From Leptodactylus fallax (lineage: Eukaryota > Chordata > Amphibia > Anura > Leptodactylidae): a stretch of DNA of 64,000 bases. Under the pieces are notes generated by a model. That model did no database searches. It saw only the letters and a list, made by a program, of their open reading frames with translations, and was not told the origin of the DNA. The stretch covers positions 1,151,551 to 1,215,550 of the forward strand of contig CAMRHE010000502.1 of assembly GCA_947044405.1 (NCBI GenBank). The letters are read 5' to 3'. Of the stretch, positions 20,656 through 31,652 are shown in pieces; position 1 is the first letter of the stretch; each line of letters starts with the position of its first letter. Both the position numbers and the translations under genes were made by a program.

Positions 20656-21355
20656 ACAGGAGCAAGGCCTGGTCTCAAGGAGGGCAGCAAAGAAGCCACT
20701 TCTCTCCAGAAAAAACATCAGGGACAGACTGACATTCTGCAAAAGGTACAGGGAGTGGACTGCTGAGGACTGGGGTAAAGTCATTTTCTCTGATCAATCC
20801 CCTTTTCGATTGTTTGGGACATCTGGAAAACAGCTTATTCGGAGAAGAAGAGGTGAGCGCTACCACCAGTCTTGTCTCATGCCAACTGTAAAGCATCCTG
20901 AAACCATTCATGTGTGGGGTTGCTTCTCAGCCAAGGGAATCGGCTCTCTCACAGTCTTGCCTAAAAACACAGCCATGAATAAAGAATGGTACCAGAATGT
21001 CCTCCAAGAGCAACTTCTCCCAACCGTCCAAGAGCAGTTTGGCGCTCAACAATGCCTTTTCCAGCATGATGGAGCACCTTGCCATAAAGCAAAGGTGATA
21101 ACTAAATGGCTCAGGGAACAAAACATAGAGATTTTGGGTCCATGGCCTGGAAACTCCCCAGATCTTAATCCCATTGAGAACTTGTGGTCAATCATCAAGA
21201 GACGGGTGGACAAACAAAAACCAACAAATTCAGACAAAATTAAAGCATTGATTCTGCAAGAATGGACTGCTATCAGTCAGGATTTGGTCCAGAAGTTGAT
21301 TGAGAGCATGCCAGGGAGAATTGCAGAGGTCCTGAAGAAGAAGGATCAACACTGA
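20656..21355 (+). pseudogene. Tc1-like DD35E transposase, catalytic part only
   Basis: The frame to 21355 begins inside EQGLVSRRAAKKPL and retains all three catalytic motifs: FSDQSPF (first D kept; E of the partner copy is Q here), FQHDGAPCH and NPIENLW, spaced by 35 residues. It has no stop where the copy at 1713-2762 has TAA. The N-terminal DNA-binding domain is absent. The few residues before the junction come from CR1 antisense sequence and are not part of the enzyme. Confidence 0.88.
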
Positions 21356-21540
21356 AAATATTGACTTGCTGCATTAACTCATTCTAACTGTCAATATAAG
21401 CTTCTGTTACTCATAATATGAATGCAATTCTATTTCTGTATGTGATAAAAACATCTGACAAACACACATAAAAGCCAGAGGGCAGCAGATCATGTGAAAA
21501 TATAATATAATGTCATTCTCAAAACTTTTGGCCATGACTG
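20656..21540 (+). mobile_element. Tc1-like DD35E transposon, 5'-truncated
   Basis: Same family as 1536-3102. It enters abruptly at GAGCAAGGCCTGGTCTCAAG within the transposase gene and ends with the intact right inverted repeat TTTTGGCCATGACTG at 21540, followed by TA. Its left third is missing and CR1 sequence directly abuts the break, so it was shortened by a deletion. Confidence 0.92.
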
Positions 21541-21542
21541 TA

Positions 21543-22010
21543 CTATTCCTCAAAGTACAGGTGTAGAGGAGAGCAAATGATATAACTCCCATAATCAAAT
21601 GTTTCTTGAGAAAGATAGATACTGACACTATAAAACCCTAGCAAATTGGGCCCTGTACACATCGTGCAAGCCTAACTCGGAGCCCCAGCCCTAAATGAGG
21701 AAGGACCCCGACTGGAATGTTTCCATGTGTAATGCAGACCCTACACAACACCCTACATAAAAAAGAGTGAAATGTAACTAATAAGAAAAAAACATATACA
21801 ATCCCAACATGCATGTTTCATGTAAGATGCATACAATCCTCAGGGGATCTTAGTCACTGCAACATAGTGAGAAGCAGAGCAGATAAATCCATGCAGCTCC
21901 CTCCAGGGCTAGCAGTAGTTTCACATGCATAAAAACCCAAACTCATCCCTCACTCATACAAACATGTCAGATGAGTGCAGATGCACCGATATATGTCCAA
22001 GCAGTGCGAC
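21543..22010. other. No gene seen
   Basis: Unassigned sequence between the Tc1 end and the CR1-bearing duplication. Nothing is recognised on either strand. Confidence 0.5.
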
Positions 22011-22680
22011 CCTTACAATGGGTGGTAATGTTATGTCCACATACATATACACTGGGGCATGATACATGGATTTACCACAAGTGATTATCTGTGACTGCTG
22101 CTCCTCTAAATGATTTGTATGACCAGTCGCTCCTAACCGGTGATGGTCCTACAGACTTGAGAATGGCCAATGTTGTATCCATCCATAAGAAGGAGAGCAG
22201 CGAAGAAGCTGAAAATGACAGATTAGTTAGCTTGAAAAAATAATGGAAAACCTCTAGAGAGAGATGATAACCCACCACCTAAAAACCTGCAACTTGTTGG
22301 ATTCAAAACAGCCGGGCGTCCTTAGAATTATCATTAATTTCATGACCATATATAGTGGATCTGAGCCCTTACAATGGGTGGTAATGTCATGTCCATATAC
22401 ATATACACTGTGGCATAGTACATGGTTTTACCACAAGTAATTATCTGTGACTGCTGCTCCTCTAAATAATTTGTGTGACCATTCCCTACTAACCGATGAT
22501 GGTCCTTCAGAGTTGAGAATGGCCAATGTTGTATCGATCCATAATAAGGGGAACAGCGAAGAAGCTGAAAATAACAGACCAGCTAGATTGCCCTCTGTAG
22601 TAGTAAAAAATAATGGAAAACCTCCTGAAAGAGATAATAACCCTCCACCTAAAACCTGCAAATTATTGGATCCAAAATAG
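22011..22680 (+). repeat. Tandem duplication of about 360 bp carrying a CR1 fragment
   Basis: The sequence CTTACAATGGGTGGTAATGT starts at about 22013 and again at about 22370. Both copies continue through GACTGCTGCTCCTCTAAAT to AACCCACCACCT or AACCCTCCACCT. Inside each, the plus strand reads a decayed CR1 RT piece (LRMANVVSIH, then EEAEN), matching WRMGNVISIH of the old copy at 20206-20589. Both are inactive. Confidence 0.8.
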
Positions 22681-22739
22681 CCTGTTTTTACAGAGGTCCG
22701 ATCATGTCAGACATCACAAAAGTGTTGGACAATGGAGGT

Positions 22740-23194
22740 GCCATGAATATCACTTCAGTAGGGTCTTTGATACAGAAATAACCACATAAATAGCCATATA
22801 AATAGCTAATGTGCATCCTAAGGACAGATGAGACACAAGCGGTGACTTCAGGGGTCTGTCCTGGGGCTTATTCTTTTTTATATTTTTGTCAGTGACTTAG
22901 GTTACGTTATGGTAGGTAAGGTTTGCTGGTTTGCCAATGACACAATACTGTATAATGAGGTTGGATGAATGGTCCAAACAAAGGAAACTGCAGGTTAATG
23001 TTTCCAAATGTAGGATAATACACTTGTGTAGAAAGAACCCTCTATCTGAGTATATGAATTTTGGCAGTTCTATGTTCACCGAGACTTCAGAAGAGAAAGA
23101 TCTAGAGGTCCAGATATCAGACACCCTCAAAATGAGTGCACATTGCAGCCAGGCAGCAGGGAAGGCAAGTAGGATGCTCAACCATGTACTATAA
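22740..23194 (+). pseudogene. Old CR1 RT wreck, plus strand
   Basis: Successive CR1 blocks are seen with frameshifts: a SGVCPGAYSFLYF segment (consensus-like SVLGPILFNIF), FANDTILYNE near 22930 (the FADD box with D changed to N), DEWSKQRKLQVNVSKCRIIHL-type sequence at about 22965, EEKDLEVQISDTLKM and KASRMLNHVL. It ends where one or two decayed 36-bp units start, the same position as in the other CR1 copies. Confidence 0.82.
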
Positions 23195-23264
23195 CCAGTA
23201 GAATTATCGAATGTATAGCTAAAGGTTTAATAAGTAGTCTGATCAGCTTAATAGCTAGAAGTAT
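23195..23264 (+). repeat. Remnant 36-bp units at unit B (unexpanded site)
   Basis: Two decayed units (ATAACCAGTAGAATTATCGA, ATAGCTAAAGGTTTAATAAG) follow the CR1 block ASRML. This position corresponds to the large array beside unit A, so it shows a near-unexpanded state next to OR2. Confidence 0.7.
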
Positions 23265-24131
23265 TCCATTTTAGGTGTTCAGTGGTTCAGAATTTTTAAA
23301 AAATTCACTGATCCAAAAGCCCTATCTAAGCACTCTATGTAAGAATAGACCACAAATGTATCTAAGGGAAATACTGATTAGTCCCATAGATTTCTGCAGA
23401 GAGGGCCACATGCACACAGGTTCAGCCTTTTTTTTTTATATCACTGGAGAGTGACTAAGGTGAGGTTCAAGTTTCAGACATGGAATGAGGCCCAATCAAA
23501 TGTTTTTCCCAAGTGCCCACACCAAGATTTATTGAGTCCTGGTAATAATTAAGCTTAAATTTTACTGATAATTAATGATAACCGAACCTTATCAGATTTG
23601 TCTTGTAGTTATTTGTGTGTTTGTCTGCAAGTTTCGATTCAGATCAAACTTGTCCCATCTCAACTAGAAGTGCTTTCATTATACACTGGGGTCTATTCTC
23701 TGGAATGTGCGGAAGATTAATGAACAGCTCATACTTACCTTTCCTTACCTATCCAGGGCTCTTCCATGGCATCCAGTCTTCTTCCCTGAGTTTTCTGCCT
23801 CTTTTGTTATGTTACGGGGTCTTGGAGTCACTGCTGAGCCCTGTGAGCGAGCCTTAGTGCTCAAGTGGGGAGCATTTATGTCATGAAGCTTGTGAATGGA
23901 CCTCAGCAGTGACCTGGGTGTCCTTGAAGTCCAAAGGGACCCAAACATGGCAAGACTGGTTTGATGGGTGGCAAACACCAAATTTCTCATGTTCCGTTAA
24001 CCCTGAATTTTGAAAATCTCATAATGAACCCTGCTGATCACGAGTCATTTTGCTCATCCCTGCTGATTATGAATCCAATAATTTCAACTACTAATAATTC
24101 TATATGGACAATTTCTACCAGGTTTCTTCTC
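23265..24131. other. 3' flank of OR unit B
   Basis: Co-linear with 10083-12226 of unit A once the Tc1 insertion there is removed. The empty Tc1 target CCCTATCTAAGCACTC lies at about 23318-23333. No gene. Confidence 0.8.
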
Positions 24132-25062
24132 TCAGAGCTGCAATTTCATTTTGTTGTAAAAACTTTTCATGGTGTCGATGATCTCTTTGTTTCTCATGCT
24201 GTATATTATTGGATTGGTAAATGGGGTGAGCATAACAAAGAGTAAGGATTTTAGCCTATTTTCATAGAAGGAGTTTGTACTTGATGGAGAAATGTAGACA
24301 GCAGTGAGAGAGCTGTAATAAGTGCAGACCACCAGTAGATGAGAGATACATGTCGAGAAGGCTTTTCTTCTGGCAGACATCTTGAAAATCACAATAAAAA
24401 TACAGATATAGGACACAATGATGTAAACAAAGGGAAAGAAAAAGACAACAATGCAAAATGAGAAGTCAAACCAAACCAGCACATAGACCTCAGAAGTCGA
24501 TAGAGCAAGAAGAGGAGCAAAATCACAAAAGAAATGGTCAATGATGTTAGAGGAACAAAACTCTAACTGACTTAACATGATGACTTCAATTTTCAGGAGA
24601 ACAATCCCTAATACCCAAGACCCATAGACAAAGTGGTTACAAAAATTCATATTCATTAAGGAGGAATACTGTAATGGTAAACAAATGGCCAAGTATCGGT
24701 CAAAAGACATCACCAGGAGGGTGAAGCACTGAGCAAAGGTGGCAACACATAGAAAGTAGTACTGATAGATACAACCATAGATGGACATACTGCCACCCTC
24801 TAACCATATGACGCCCAACATGTTTGGTATAATAGTGGTAGTGAGAATCAGGTCAGACAGGGACAGATTTGAGAGAAAAAAAGTACATTGGACGGTGCAG
24901 ACGGTAATTGTAGGACACCAACATAATGATCATAAAATTACCAAGAAATGTGAACATGTACACAAGAAAAGCAAGACCAAAGAAGACAATCCGGAACTTG
25001 TGGATATTCTGGAAGCCAATGAGAAATATCTCAGTCACTGTGGTCTGGTTGTCTCCACACAT
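24132..25062 (-). pseudogene. Olfactory receptor OR2, single frameshift
   Basis: A close paralogue of OR1 over its full length. The N-terminal part (MCGDNQTTVT to RPMYFF) and the part from TM2 to the C-terminus (NKMKLQL) are in different frames. One extra base in an A-run at 24876-24882, where OR1 reads GATAAAGAAGTAC, breaks the frame at the start of TM2. Everything downstream, including MSFDRYLAIC, KAFSTCISH and NPIIYSMRN, is intact with no other stop. With one homopolymer-associated lesion it could be a very young pseudogene, a segregating allele, or an assembly error. Confidence 0.92.
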
Positions 25063-26300
25063 AGTCCAGAATAATGGGATTCTTCTAGTCTAGAAATAAA
25101 CAATGAGTGGAAATCTGTAAACTATGAAATATTTTTTATTTATATACTAAAATTTATTACAAATAGATATAAGTGCAGATCCGTCCTTTCTCAGCTTTTT
25201 GTATTGTATAACTTATACTAAACTATTTATTATCAATGCTCTAAAGGGTTGTAAAGTTTTAGAATGAAATGACTGTTTTCTCCAAGAATAGAGTTACACT
25301 CATCTGGTCACATTTCATTTTTTAGTTTCTATGTTATATCAGTTTGTCACCCATTTGCAACTGTCAGTTAAAAAAACGGATGAACTTTGTTGGTCTTTTT
25401 TGGCCTAGTCCACTCATCCATTTTTAAAAGTTACATTAGCTGATAAGTAGCCATTAAATAGTGGCCCTTCGGACTTGTATTGGGTCTGTCAGGCTGTAAA
25501 AATGGACAAAAATAGAACATACTCTATTTTTAATGGACAGTATTCATTTAAACTATGGACATGTATACTGTATATATGCACTGACTTCCATTATTCTAAA
25601 AAAGATGTGTGATAGACTTAAAAGAACGATAAGCATAATAATAATAATAATAATAATAACAAAGTCAATTGCATTTTACTTTGGGGTCCCAGAACATGAA
25701 GTTACTCCTCTAGTAAATACAATCATTACAGCAAATGGAGTAAACGGGAAGGAAATGCCTCCTATAAATCCTGCAATTCTAGAGTAAATATACAATTGCT
25801 AAAGTAAAATTATTGTAATTGATATTTTGACCCACCAGATTTATCTTATTCTGTTAAAAAAAGTGAGAAAACACAGGTCATTGAATAGGACAAGTTCACT
25901 TGGAAGCCTTGAAGGTGAGGCTGAAAGGAATCAAGAAGACCTCAATGAGTAACCTGAGGACCCAATGAGAAGAGGGGATGTCACAAAGGGTTATTGTCTA
26001 TACAGATATAATATAATAATATATAATGTGTATTAAAGGATTTGTTCAGTGGCCAGAACAGGAAGGAATTTTATAGCAGTTGAAGCATAAAATCAGTGTA
26101 TAATATTGGGATTTAAAGTCCATGTCTGTTTTTCTTCTCCAAAATGTTGCAGTTGAAATCTGTTTATATCATTCAAGAGGTTTTTTTTTAAAGTCAGCAA
26201 TTAGCATAACATTTATAATAATATAATAATAGACCATCACTGTTGTAATAAGCAGACAATAAAATAAAATGAGCACTCAAAAATTATAAAATCATGCTAC

Positions 26301-26332
<32 letters not shown>

Positions 26333-26406
26333 TAATAAAAAAGCAAAATTATTTTGTAAAAATTAAGCTAACATTGAGAGTTAAGGCCATGTCATTATAT
26401 GAAATT

Positions 26407-26454
<48 letters not shown>

Positions 26455-27682
26455 TAATAATGATAATAAAAAATAATAATACTTTTCATCTAATATAACT
26501 TTTATCGTTTAGAAATATGATATAGTTATTTTTTTATATTTTTGTTTTAGAATATTAATATTTATTAAATAAATTTAGTAATATATACTATCATTTATAT
26601 GTCCAATCATTGCTGTAACAAATGTGACAATAAAATAATATTAGCACTCAAAAATATAAAAGTGTTCAGTCAATAAAAAATAATAATGATGATAATAGAA
26701 AAAAATATTATTATAAAAGAAAATGAACTAAAATTTAGACATATTGTGAGCTGATATTGACAGTCAAGGTCATGCTATTATGTAAGGTTATTATAATTAA
26801 TATAATATAACATTATTCCTTTTATATTTTACAAATAGGACATCATCATTTTTTAATCTTTATATCGATTTTAGGTTTTTGTTTTAACATATGAATATTC
26901 TTAAAAATTCCAGCAATATCTGATATTGATCCATTTTCTATTTTACAAATATCACATTTTTACTGACAGTTGCGGACTCTGGAGATCAGTCTTAGACAAT
27001 CTGGGTTACTCTTCAGTCTGTATCATTTCATGTATCTTCATGTTACCTGATTCTTCCTGTTTCTAACATTTCTGTGAAATTTTTTGTCCCTTTCATAGCA
27101 TTAGTAACCCTGGAGACCAATTTGTAGATAACTCGGGGAGACTGGTAACAAAAAATAATTTTGTCTCTAAGATATCAATAAGAGATAAACCATAAAGCCC
27201 CTCGGGAATTCATGCAATGAAAAAACATCTCATTCCCCTATGCTTATTTTTGCACTCCAAACACAAATTGCTACAACAAACAGATCATAGATGATTTTAC
27301 AGCTCAATGGAACTAATTATCAGGTCAATGAAAAAGAATTCAACATTTAAAAAAATATAATACAACAAAAATATTATATCAACATTGTAAAAAAAATACA
27401 TTTACATCAAATCCACATGTCATACAATGATCTATCACTACTAAGCAAAAGTTTTATTTAGATTATTATAAATTTTTCAAATTTTAAATTATTGCTTTGA
27501 TTTATTTTACTAAATGTTTATAACTTGATGAATTCTAAACTAATACTTCATTGATGCTGAAAAAAACACCATTCAGCTTCTTTACATTTCAAAATAAGTC
27601 ATTTGTTTTTCTCAGGACAAATTGTGTTTCTAAATGGGAGGTTATTCAGGTCATTCAAGAAGAATTCAACAAATATGACAGC
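25063..27682. other. Upstream flank of OR unit B
   Basis: No gene. A splice acceptor TTTCTAG like that of OR1 lies at 25096-25090. Most of the region is co-linear with 13196-17170 of unit A without the Tc1 element. An inserted-looking segment at about 25330-25450 (CGGATGAACTTTGTTGG, CCACTCATCCATTTTTAAAA) also has a relative upstream of OR4 at about 54360. ATT/AAT runs lie at 25637-25660, 26300-26335 and 26406-26455. Confidence 0.7.
26300..26460. repeat. (AAT)n and (ATT)n microsatellites
   Basis: An AAT run at 26300-26335 and an ATT run at 26406-26455 are separated by about 70 bp of unit-B flank. Confidence 0.95.
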
Positions 27683-27689
27683 TGTGAGC

Positions 27690-28460
27690 AGGAGTGGGGA
27701 TCGGTAAGTGAGGCCGTGGGCCCGCGAACCCCAACAAATACTACTATTATTATACTCTGGGGTCTTTTCAGACCCCAGAGTATAATAACCAGAGACCAGA
27801 GGTGCTAAACATAGAAACCCATGTTAGTCACCTCGCTTGTGATCCGGTGTGACTCCCAGCAGCCTCTGGGCCTCTTTGGTGACATCCCAGACATCACGCG
27901 GGCCAGACTGATGTCATTATAGGTCCAACGCCGGCCTGGCCTACGTGACGTCTGTGCCGACATTGAAGATGGCCAAAAGCTGCAGGGAGTGCGCCGGAGC
28001 CCAGGATAGGTAAGTAACAGTAGTTTTTATGTTTGTCTCGTCGCCGGATCTCCAATCATTATACTCTGGGGTTTTTATAATAATAGTTCAAGGGTGGGCC
28101 ACTATGGGGCATAATACCACGTGCAGGCGCCACTGTGGGGCATAATACCGCATGAAGGGGCCACTGTGGGGCATAATACCGCGGGCAGGGGCTTCTTTGG
28201 GGCATAATACTGTGTGCAGGGGCCTCTGTGGGGCATAATACTGTGTGCAGGGGCCGCTGTGGGCCATAATACCATGTGCAGGGGGCCCTGTGGGCCATAA
28301 TACTGTATGCAGGGGCCGCTGTGGAACATTATAGTGTGTAAATGGGGTGTTATACTGTGTATGGGGGGCAGGAAAGGGGGTGCTATGCTGTGGGGGGCCC
28401 AAGTCAATAGTTTGCTGGAGGGCCTAGTCTTTGCTAGTTATGCCCCTGATAAGGGGTTGT
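27690..28460 (+). repeat. Hairpin-bearing interspersed repeat, copy 1
   Basis: This shares a long co-linear stretch with 39750-40262, from GAGCAGGAGTGGGGATCGGT to a TAGTTATGCCCCTG end (TAGTTACACCACTG in the other copy). It contains a perfect stem, TATACTCTGGGGTC and its complement around a TTTTCA loop, at 27757-27788. The ORFs here are not conserved between copies. It is probably a non-autonomous repeat of the host genome; its class is unknown to me. Confidence 0.75.
28105..28345. repeat. 31-bp tandem repeat (GGGGCATAATAC family), about 8 units
   Basis: The unit GGGGCATAATACTGTGTGCA + GGGGCCTCTGT is 31 bp. The other copy of the enclosing repeat (40110-40170) has only two or so units, so copy number varies between insertions. 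Confidence 0.88.
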
Positions 28461-29880
28461 TAGGAAGGGGCATTTTATATAAGGGGGCTTTATGAACTAG
28501 AGGTGTTATTTACATAAGGGCATGATTAATACAAGGGGGGTAATTTATATAAGCATTCATTAGGGAACATCAATTATATAAGGGGGCATTAGGGGACATT
28601 ATGAATAGAAGGGGGCATCATTTATATAAAGGGTTATTAGGGGAGCAGTATTTATGTCAGGGGGAATCAGGGGCATAATATACGGGGGCAATTAATTAAA
28701 GGGCTCATTCAGGATAACCACTTTTTTAATATGAGACCTGGTGATTAAAAAAAAATCACCTGTCCCTTGTGCTCCGATGTCTCCCACCGCAATCTGGTTC
28801 TGCTGCTCTGGTGAAGTTCCCGCCGCACATGACCGCTGAGTTCGCTGACATGGGACGTCACAGTGTTGTGGGGAAGAAAACACCAGAGCAGCAGGACTGG
28901 AACATTCTGGAAGACACCGAAGAACCTTCCCCAGCCTCATATTAAAATAGTGGTTATCCTGGACAACCCCTTTAAGGTGGCAATTGGGCTTTATTAAAGG
29001 GACTTTCCAGCTCATTTTTATTGATGATCTATTCTTAGCACAGATCATCAATAAGAGATCAGTGGACACCCCTCCCCCCTCTGATCAGCTGTATGAAGGG
29101 GCCCCAGCACCTGTTTATATCACACGCTGTCTGTTTATAGTGACCGTGTGATGTAATTACAGTCTTGTCACATAGACGTGTATAGGACGAGGCTATAGTT
29201 ACATTACATGGCCATTATGAGATGACTGACACTATTTAAATAGAGAAGGGGTCACAGCGCTTACACAGGTACCACGGTTCATTCAAACAGCTGATCAGTC
29301 AGGGTCCAGGGCTTTTGAGCCCCACTGATTAATTTATTAATGACCTGGAAAACTTTTAATTAGGAATCCTATGGGGCATTGATAATGGGCATTATTTATG
29401 GGGGTACGTGGGGACATTATTAATATAAAGATGCACTTGGGGGTATTATTAATTATGGGGGGTTATATCATATATTTTATAATTGGGATAGCAGCAGGAT
29501 GGGGGCTTTGTTTAGATGAGGACAATGTGGGTCGGATGCCTGGAAAAGTGAGGAGCCAAAGATGTCTGTGTTGCAAACTTTACAGAGATAATTCACAGCT
29601 GGAAGAAGTGGTCATGGCGGTCCAAAGGGAAGAGAAGTGAAATGTGATCGATTACAGTCAGAGACATCAGGTGGAAATCACAAAGTGTTACTGCCCTGTA
29701 TTCACCTAAATGCTGAGACCCCCACTGGCTGAATATAGGCATGTCGCTTGGTGGATGGACGAACCTGCGTGGCTCTCATTCACTTCGATGGGAGCACAAA
29801 AGATCAGTACTCAGCTATCTGCGGGGCTTCTATTATAGAGCATGGCTGCCACGTGGGCTCATCCATCCACCAAGCAGAAG
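28461..29880. other. Dispersed-repeat DNA, no gene
   Basis: Contains degenerate GGGGCATTA / TTTATATAAGGGG repeats (28460-28690 and 29390-29470), a segment ending GGACAACCCCTTTAA near 28975, and at about 29000-29340 a sequence with ATTGATGATCTATTC, CTCTGATCAGCTGT and CCACTGATTAAT that I recognise, from memory only, as a common amphibian interspersed repeat. Open frames at 28692-29069 and 29398-29640 show no domain. Confidence 0.5.
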
Positions 29881-29884
29881 ATGT

Positions 29885-30300
29885 GTGAAGGTTGCAGCAT
29901 CCTTAGGAGGCCATAAAGTGCCCGGTGACATAATGTGGAGGTGGCAGCAGCAGGAGGAGGCCATAGAGTGACCTGGTGACAGAGTATGGAGGTGGCAGCA
30001 GCGTAAGGAGGCCTCAGAGTGGAAATGTGACATAATATGGAGGTTGCAGCATCTTTAGGAGGCCAAACAGTGCCCGGTGACAGAGTGTGGAGGTGATAGC
30101 AGCGTCAGGAGGCCATAGAGTGAACCGGTGACAGAGTGTGGAGGTGGCAGCAGCGTGAGGAGGTCATAGAGTGACCCGGTGACATAATGTGGAGGTGGCA
30201 GCAGGGTGAGGAGGCCACGGGGTGGCAAGGTGACATAATGTGGAGGTTGCAGCAGCCTTAGCAGGCCATAGAGTGTCCCGGTGACAGAGTGGGAGGTGGG
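29885..30300. repeat. 51-bp tandem repeat, about 8 units
   Basis: The unit has the core GGAGGTGGCAGCAGCGTGAG then AGGCCATAGAGTGACC and GGTGACATAATGT, about 51 bp, with moderate divergence. It lies just 3' of the hAT transposase relic on that gene's strand, so it may be part of the same element. Confidence 0.88.
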
Positions 30301-30430
30301 TGGCACAAACAGTACCTGCTGATGATGGTAGTTGTAAGAAGGAGCACTTGGCATTAGATGTGTGGCATCAGGTGGGTGGCAGCATCAGAATAGTAGCTGA
30401 GGCAGATAGCCAGAAGGAACCGGTCTCTTG

Positions 30431-30830
30431 TCAAGGTTTGGGTGAGGCAGCATGGATGATTTCATCTGATGCATCAGGCATTGGTGGGTGGAAATCCTGG
30501 CTGATCCATGCCTGATTCATCTTGACAAAGGTCAGTCTCTCCACATTTTGGGTAGGCAGGTGAGTTCTCCTTGGGGTAACTATGGCCCCCGCTACACTAA
30601 ACACCCGCTCTGATGCCACACTACTGGCCGGGCAGGACAGCTTTTCCAGGGCAAACTCAGCCAGTTGTGGTCACAAATCCAGTTTGGCTGCCCAGTAGTC
30701 TAGCAGATCTTCGATGGCGGGTGGCATGGTGCACTCCAAGTATGCCACCACCTGCTGGTTCAGGTTCTGCTCTGTGTCTAGCTGCTGATGAGTAGTTTCT
30801 TCATTATGCGGGTGAAGAAAGCTGCTCATC
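30431..30830 (-). pseudogene. hAT transposase relic, C-terminal dimerisation region
   Basis: The minus-strand frame shows YWAAKLDL, a stop, PQLAEFALEKLSCPASS and ASERVFSVAGAIVTP, then PTQNVERLTFVKMNQ. The ASERVFSVAG block is the hAT dimerisation signature near the C-terminus. A TGA at 30673-30671 and loss of the N-terminal half, including the BED finger and catalytic residues, make it dead. The last open part is 30431-30619. Confidence 0.87.
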
Positions 30831-30865
30831 AGTGACTCTAGACTGAGGCTGCTGCTGATGGAGCT

Positions 30866-31150
30866 GATAAGACAACAGCGAATAAGTCCCTTATTGGTTT
30901 CCCCACTAATAAACGCCTTGTAAAGGCGTTATAACAGCTTACTGCTGAGATTACTGGATAAGAATTCCTTTTTTTTTTTTTTTTGGCCACTACTGCATGA
31001 CAAAAAGTCTTCTAATTTTCTACCTTTAAGACAACAGCGAATAAGCCCCTTATTTGTTCTCTACTAATAAACGCCTTGAAAAGGCGTTATAACAGATTAC
31101 TGCTGAGATTACTGGATAAGAATTCTTTATTTTTGGCCACTACTGCATGG
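30866..31150. repeat. Direct duplication of about 115 bp with a hairpin in each copy
   Basis: The segment GACAACAGCGAATAAG to GGCCACTACTGCATG occurs at 30870-31000 and 31030-31150. Each copy contains AACGCCTTGTAAAGGCGTT or AACGCCTTGAAAAGGCGTT, an 8-bp stem with a short loop, and a T-rich tract of different length (ATTCCTTTTTTT or ATTCTTTATTTT). Confidence 0.85.
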
Positions 31151-31652
31151 AAAAAAAGGCCTGTAATGTTCTACCTTGAACACACAGGTATGACCTATTG
31201 CAAACCTGCAATGAGCAACAGTATAATGGCAGTCAGTGCAGCAAGGTGTAGTACGATTGTTGCTATTACCCAGGCTTTAACATCCCAAATGAACCCTGTT
31301 ATGCTATTAATACTCTATAAATTCCTCCCTATCCTTTCCGTACATTTCTAAAGCTCTTTCCCTGAACTTTTCTTGAGCAAACAATCAGTTTTGAATAGTT
31401 TTCTACCACTTTCCCTAGCGCCTGCTGATGTCTCTCCCTGCACTAAGTACAATGTGAAATTACTGAACCTAAAATGGCAGAATTTAAAGGGCTGTGACAT
31501 CACAGGGCTGGCTGGCTGCTGATTAGCTGCACGCATGGAATTGTGGGTGATCCCACGTTCCCAGAGTTCCTTGCCCCTTTGATGCGAATCGAAGATTTCC
31601 TGAAATTCGGATCGAATTCCACTTCGTCAGCTTCGATTCGCTCATCTCTAAT
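31151..31652 (-). mobile_element. Terminal part of a DNA-transposon-like repeat, inserted at OR3
   Basis: The sequence ends TTCGATTCGCTCATCTCTAA at about 31630-31649 and directly truncates OR3. GCTCATCTCTAATAA also occurs at about 7020. I recall AGAGATGAGCGAA-type termini in anuran repeats, but the superfamily is uncertain. It may be the 5' end of the element whose hAT-type transposase lies at 30431-30830. The frame at 31500-31856 fuses this repeat to OR3 and is not a gene. Confidence 0.45.

Noticed and set aside
28059..28407. Overlapping Pro/His/Tyr-rich frames
   Set aside because: They are translations of a 31-bp tandem repeat in all three phases.
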